Of a stretch of 23,636 nucleotides of DNA, positions 22,859-23,636 are shown piece after piece; position 1 is the first letter of the stretch, and every line of letters begins with the position of its first letter. This DNA is from Firmicutes bacterium UBA7523 (GTDB lineage Bacteria > Bacillota > Dethiobacteria > Dethiobacterales > Dethiobacteraceae). The translations under genes and the position numbers were made by a program. The stretch lies in the NCBI GenBank assembly GCA_002479415.1, contig DLMZ01000055.1:44295-67930 (forward strand), given 5' to 3'. Below the pieces are notes generated by a model. The model saw nothing but the letters and a program-made list of their open reading frames with translations. It made no database searches and was not told the DNA's origin.

Positions 22859-23636
22859 ATGCAACCGTTAAATATCGCTTTTGTTTGGAATCAGCATCAG
22901 CCGTATTACCAAGATACGGCTAAAAAAGAATATATTATGCCTTGGGTCAGGCTGCACGCCACTAAGGATTATTACCAGATGGCAGCTATTCTTAATGATT
23001 ATCCGAAAATTAGGCAAACCTTTAACCTTACTCCCTCGTTGTTAGCTCAACTGGAAGATTATTTGCGTGGTGCTGATGACTATTACCTAAGAGTTATGAA
23101 GCCTGTGGCAGAGCTGACTTTGGATGAGAAGCGGTTTATGCTTCAGCATTATTTTGACATCCACTGGGACCGGGTTGTGGCCCGGTGGCCCCGCTATCAT
23201 CAGTTGCTGGCAAAGCAAGGACGCTGTAAAGAGCCTGCTTCGGTTAATAAAGCTTTGGAGCAATTTAACGATCAGGATTATTTGGACTTGCAGGTCTGGT
23301 TCAATCTGGCTTGGATTGATCCTCAGTATCGTCAGAAGGACGCCCAGCTAAGCGCTCTGCAAAGAAAAGGAAAAAAGTTTACGGAAGATGATAAAAAATT
23401 GGTGTTAGATAAACAGTGGGAAATTATCAGCCGGGTTGTTCCTGTGCATAAAGAATTATTGGAGCGAGGACAAATTGAGATGATTACCACGCCCTTTTAC
23501 CACCCCATCGTACCCTTGCTAATTGACAGCCGCACTGCGCTGCGTGCTTCACCCGGCTTGCCCTTGCCCGAGACTTTTTCTTATCCCGAAGACGCATCGG
23601 AACAAACGGTGCGGGCAATTAACCATTTTAACCGCT
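22859..23636 (+). CDS. GH57 family alpha-amylase-like protein, cut by the window end
   Basis: The first 259 codons of a GH57 protein, open to the last base of the window. It begins MQPLNIAFVWNQHQPYYQD, containing GH57 motif 1 (HQPYY), followed by MPWVRLHATKDYYQM and TFNLTPSLLAQLEDYL, and later EMITTPFYHPIVPLL. These match the COG1449 class of alpha-amylases and amylopullulanases. The catalytic glutamate and aspartate motifs lie beyond the window, so activity and exact class cannot be checked. AAGGAGGTG (22842-22850) is the ribosome binding site and lies inside the end of the preceding gene, so translation of the two is probably coupled. Confidence 0.9.
   Translation, partial: MQPLNIAFVWNQHQPYYQDTAKKEYIMPWVRLHATKDYYQMAAILNDYPKIRQTFNLTPSLLAQLEDYLRGADDYYLRVMKPVAELTLDEKRFMLQHYFDIHWDRVVARWPRYHQLLAKQGRCKEPASVNKALEQFNDQDYLDLQVWFNLAWIDPQYRQKDAQLSALQRKGKKFTEDDKKLVLDKQWEIISRVVPVHKELLERGQIEMITTPFYHPIVPLLIDSRTALRASPGLPLPETFSYPEDASEQTVRAINHFNR

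Overview
The window reads as chromosomal DNA of an endospore-forming, Gram-positive bacterium of the Bacillota, most likely an anaerobic Clostridia-type lineage. The grounds are a complete GerA-type spore germinant-receptor operon, split comEA/comEC competence genes, lipoproteins with clear lipoboxes, strong AGGAGG-type ribosome binding sites with frequent GTG/TTG starts, and intrinsic terminators. No rRNA, tRNA, CRISPR array, insertion sequence or phage gene was seen. Genus-level placement cannot be made from this sequence alone.

Layout. (1) 1-3296, rightward: leucyl-tRNA synthetase (leuS), then comEA behind a hairpin whose 3' arm contains the comEA Shine-Dalgarno. (2) 3293-7512, leftward: gerAA-gerAB-gerAC plus a 68-residue two-helix membrane protein that fits the small D subunit of germinant receptors. 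Its stop codon overlaps the comEA stop on the opposite strand. (3) 7671-14182, rightward: a 900-residue UPF0182 membrane protein, RNase HI, a DUF4349 lipoprotein and ComEC, with no terminator until 14222. (4) 14376-18139, rightward: a GT4 glycosyltransferase and a sugar nucleotidyltransferase fused to a phosphomannomutase-like domain whose catalytic loops are degraded. (5) 18143-18390: four hairpins in a row, including a nested palindromic element of about 119 bp that looks like a dispersed repeat. (6) 18398-20518, leftward: DUF4912 protein and a GH57 alpha-glucan branching enzyme. (7) 20781-23636, rightward: a GH57 4-alpha-glucanotransferase and a second GH57 amylase-like gene cut by the window end.

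How the genes work together. Regions 4, 6 and 7 form an alpha-glucan locus built on GH57 enzymes instead of the usual GH13 branching and debranching enzymes: an NDP-sugar-forming enzyme, a glycogen-synthase-like transferase, a branching enzyme, a glucanotransferase and an amylase-type hydrolase. ComEA and ComEC are the DNA-binding and channel proteins of DNA uptake, here separated by about 8.5 kb that includes the germination operon. The ger genes encode a receptor that would sit in the spore inner membrane.

Nothing here is clearly a wholly new system. The points most worth a second look are the degenerate phosphomannomutase domain, the palindromic element at 18165-18283, the terminator/RBS overlap before comEA, the operator-like palindrome at the GH57 promoter, and the DUF4912-GH57 pairing.
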